A model generated the notes under the pieces. That model saw nothing but the letters and a program-made list of their open reading frames with translations, did no database searches and had not been told where the DNA came from. Made by a program: the position numbers and the translations under genes. DNA of 6,510 bases from Opitutaceae bacterium (GTDB lineage Bacteria; Verrucomicrobiota; Verrucomicrobiia; Opitutales; Opitutaceae): the NCBI GenBank assembly GCA_009919985.1, contig RGAX01000160.1, positions 1-6,510 of the forward strand, written 5' to 3'. Below are positions 6,084-6,510 of this stretch, one piece after another (the first letter of the stretch is position 1; every line of letters starts with the position of its first letter).

Positions 6084-6510
6084 ATGAATGACCATGAAAT
6101 CTATCCCCGGTTTGCGCTGGCTCGGTTGGAGGAGGCCTTGGTCGACACCCCGGTTGTGCTGATCCATGGGCCCCGGCAATGCGGCAAATCAACCCTGGCC
6201 CAGGCGGTAGCGAAAAAGCGGGGCTACACCTACTTTACGTTTGACGACGAAAATGTCCTCCGCGCGGCGCGAGCGGACCCCGTGGGATTCTGCGCTGAGT
6301 TGCCCGAGCGGGCCGTCTTGGACGAGGTGCAACGCATCCCGGAGCTGTTTACGTCGCTCAAGGGATTGGTGGACCGAGACCGCCAGCCCGGACGGCTGAT
6401 TCTGACCGGCTCGGCCAACGTGCTCTTGCTCCCCAAGCTCGCAGACTCCTTAGCCGGCCGGATGGAGGTCCTGCGTTTGGGGCCGCTCACGCAGGTGGAG
6501 ATGGGTGGGC
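6084..6510 (+). CDS. DUF4143-type AAA ATPase, N-terminal part; 3' end outside window
   Basis: The frame from ATG 6084 stays open to the window edge, giving 142 residues of a family usually near 400. Walker A is GPRQCGKST (29-37), and Walker B is AVLDEVQRIPELF (77-89), the diagnostic form for the AAA_14/DUF4143 group. A sensor-like LILTGSAN (105-112) is followed by LLLPKLADSLAGRMEVLRLGP (split at 114-124 and 125-134) leading into the TQVE sequence typical of this family. The missing C-terminal half should contain the DUF4143 domain. The role of these ATPases is poorly defined, and they are frequent in variable genome regions. ATG 6084 starts just before the conserved N-terminal segment. No strong ribosome binding site is visible, and the leader is palindromic. 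Seven of 13 Arg codons are CGG, unlike the sialidase and acidic-protein genes. Confidence 0.9.
   Translation, partial: MNDHEIYPRFALARLEEALVDTPVVLIHGPRQCGKSTLAQAVAKKRGYTYFTFDDENVLRAARADPVGFCAELPERAVLDEVQRIPELFTSLKGLVDRDRQPGRLILTGSANVLLLPKLADSLAGRMEVLRLGPLTQVEMGG

Overview
The window is GC-rich, densely coded bacterial chromosome with few gaps. The gene set suggests a Gram-negative, menaquinone-using bacterium. A Verrucomicrobiota (Opitutales-like) host is my best guess, from the secreted sialidase-type protein and the style of the TPR and acidic unknown proteins. That guess rests on protein character only, because there is no rRNA or marker gene here.

Layout. (1) Positions 1-1164, plus strand: the 3' part of an exported sialidase-type beta-propeller protein with four Asp-boxes. 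(2) Positions 1198-4864, minus strand: a compact five-gene run. In transcription order it encodes acylphosphatase, an ABC ATPase, an ABC-2 permease, a membrane-anchored TPR-like protein and the MenA prenyltransferase. The first two junctions are ATGA stop/start overlaps, the third is an overlap, and the last gap is 26 bp, so this is probably one operon. It converges on the sialidase gene. (3) Positions 4986-5681, plus strand: a very acidic protein of unknown function, divergent from the operon and sharing a 121-bp intergenic region with it. A hairpin lies downstream. (4) Positions 5773-5864, plus strand: a complete tRNA-Ser(GCT) with encoded CCA. (5) Positions 5865-6083: non-coding or decayed DNA with small inverted repeats and three imperfect 14-bp direct repeats at an exact 22-bp period. 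(6) Positions 6084-6510, plus strand: the N-terminal part of a DUF4143-type AAA ATPase that runs off the window.

How the parts relate. The ATPase/permease pair should form an ABC-2 exporter (or an ABC system acting on the membrane), and the anchored TPR-like protein is a candidate accessory subunit. MenA makes demethylmenaquinone for respiration; acylphosphatase hydrolyses acyl phosphates. Their shared operon does not by itself reveal a common pathway.

The most interesting region is downstream of the tRNA. Arginine codon use changes sharply (CGG is absent from two host-like genes but is 7 of 13 Arg codons in the ATPase), and the ordered repeat array sits just upstream of that ATPase. This looks like the edge of an acquired segment at a tRNA gene. 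I saw no clear, fully novel multi-gene system within the window.
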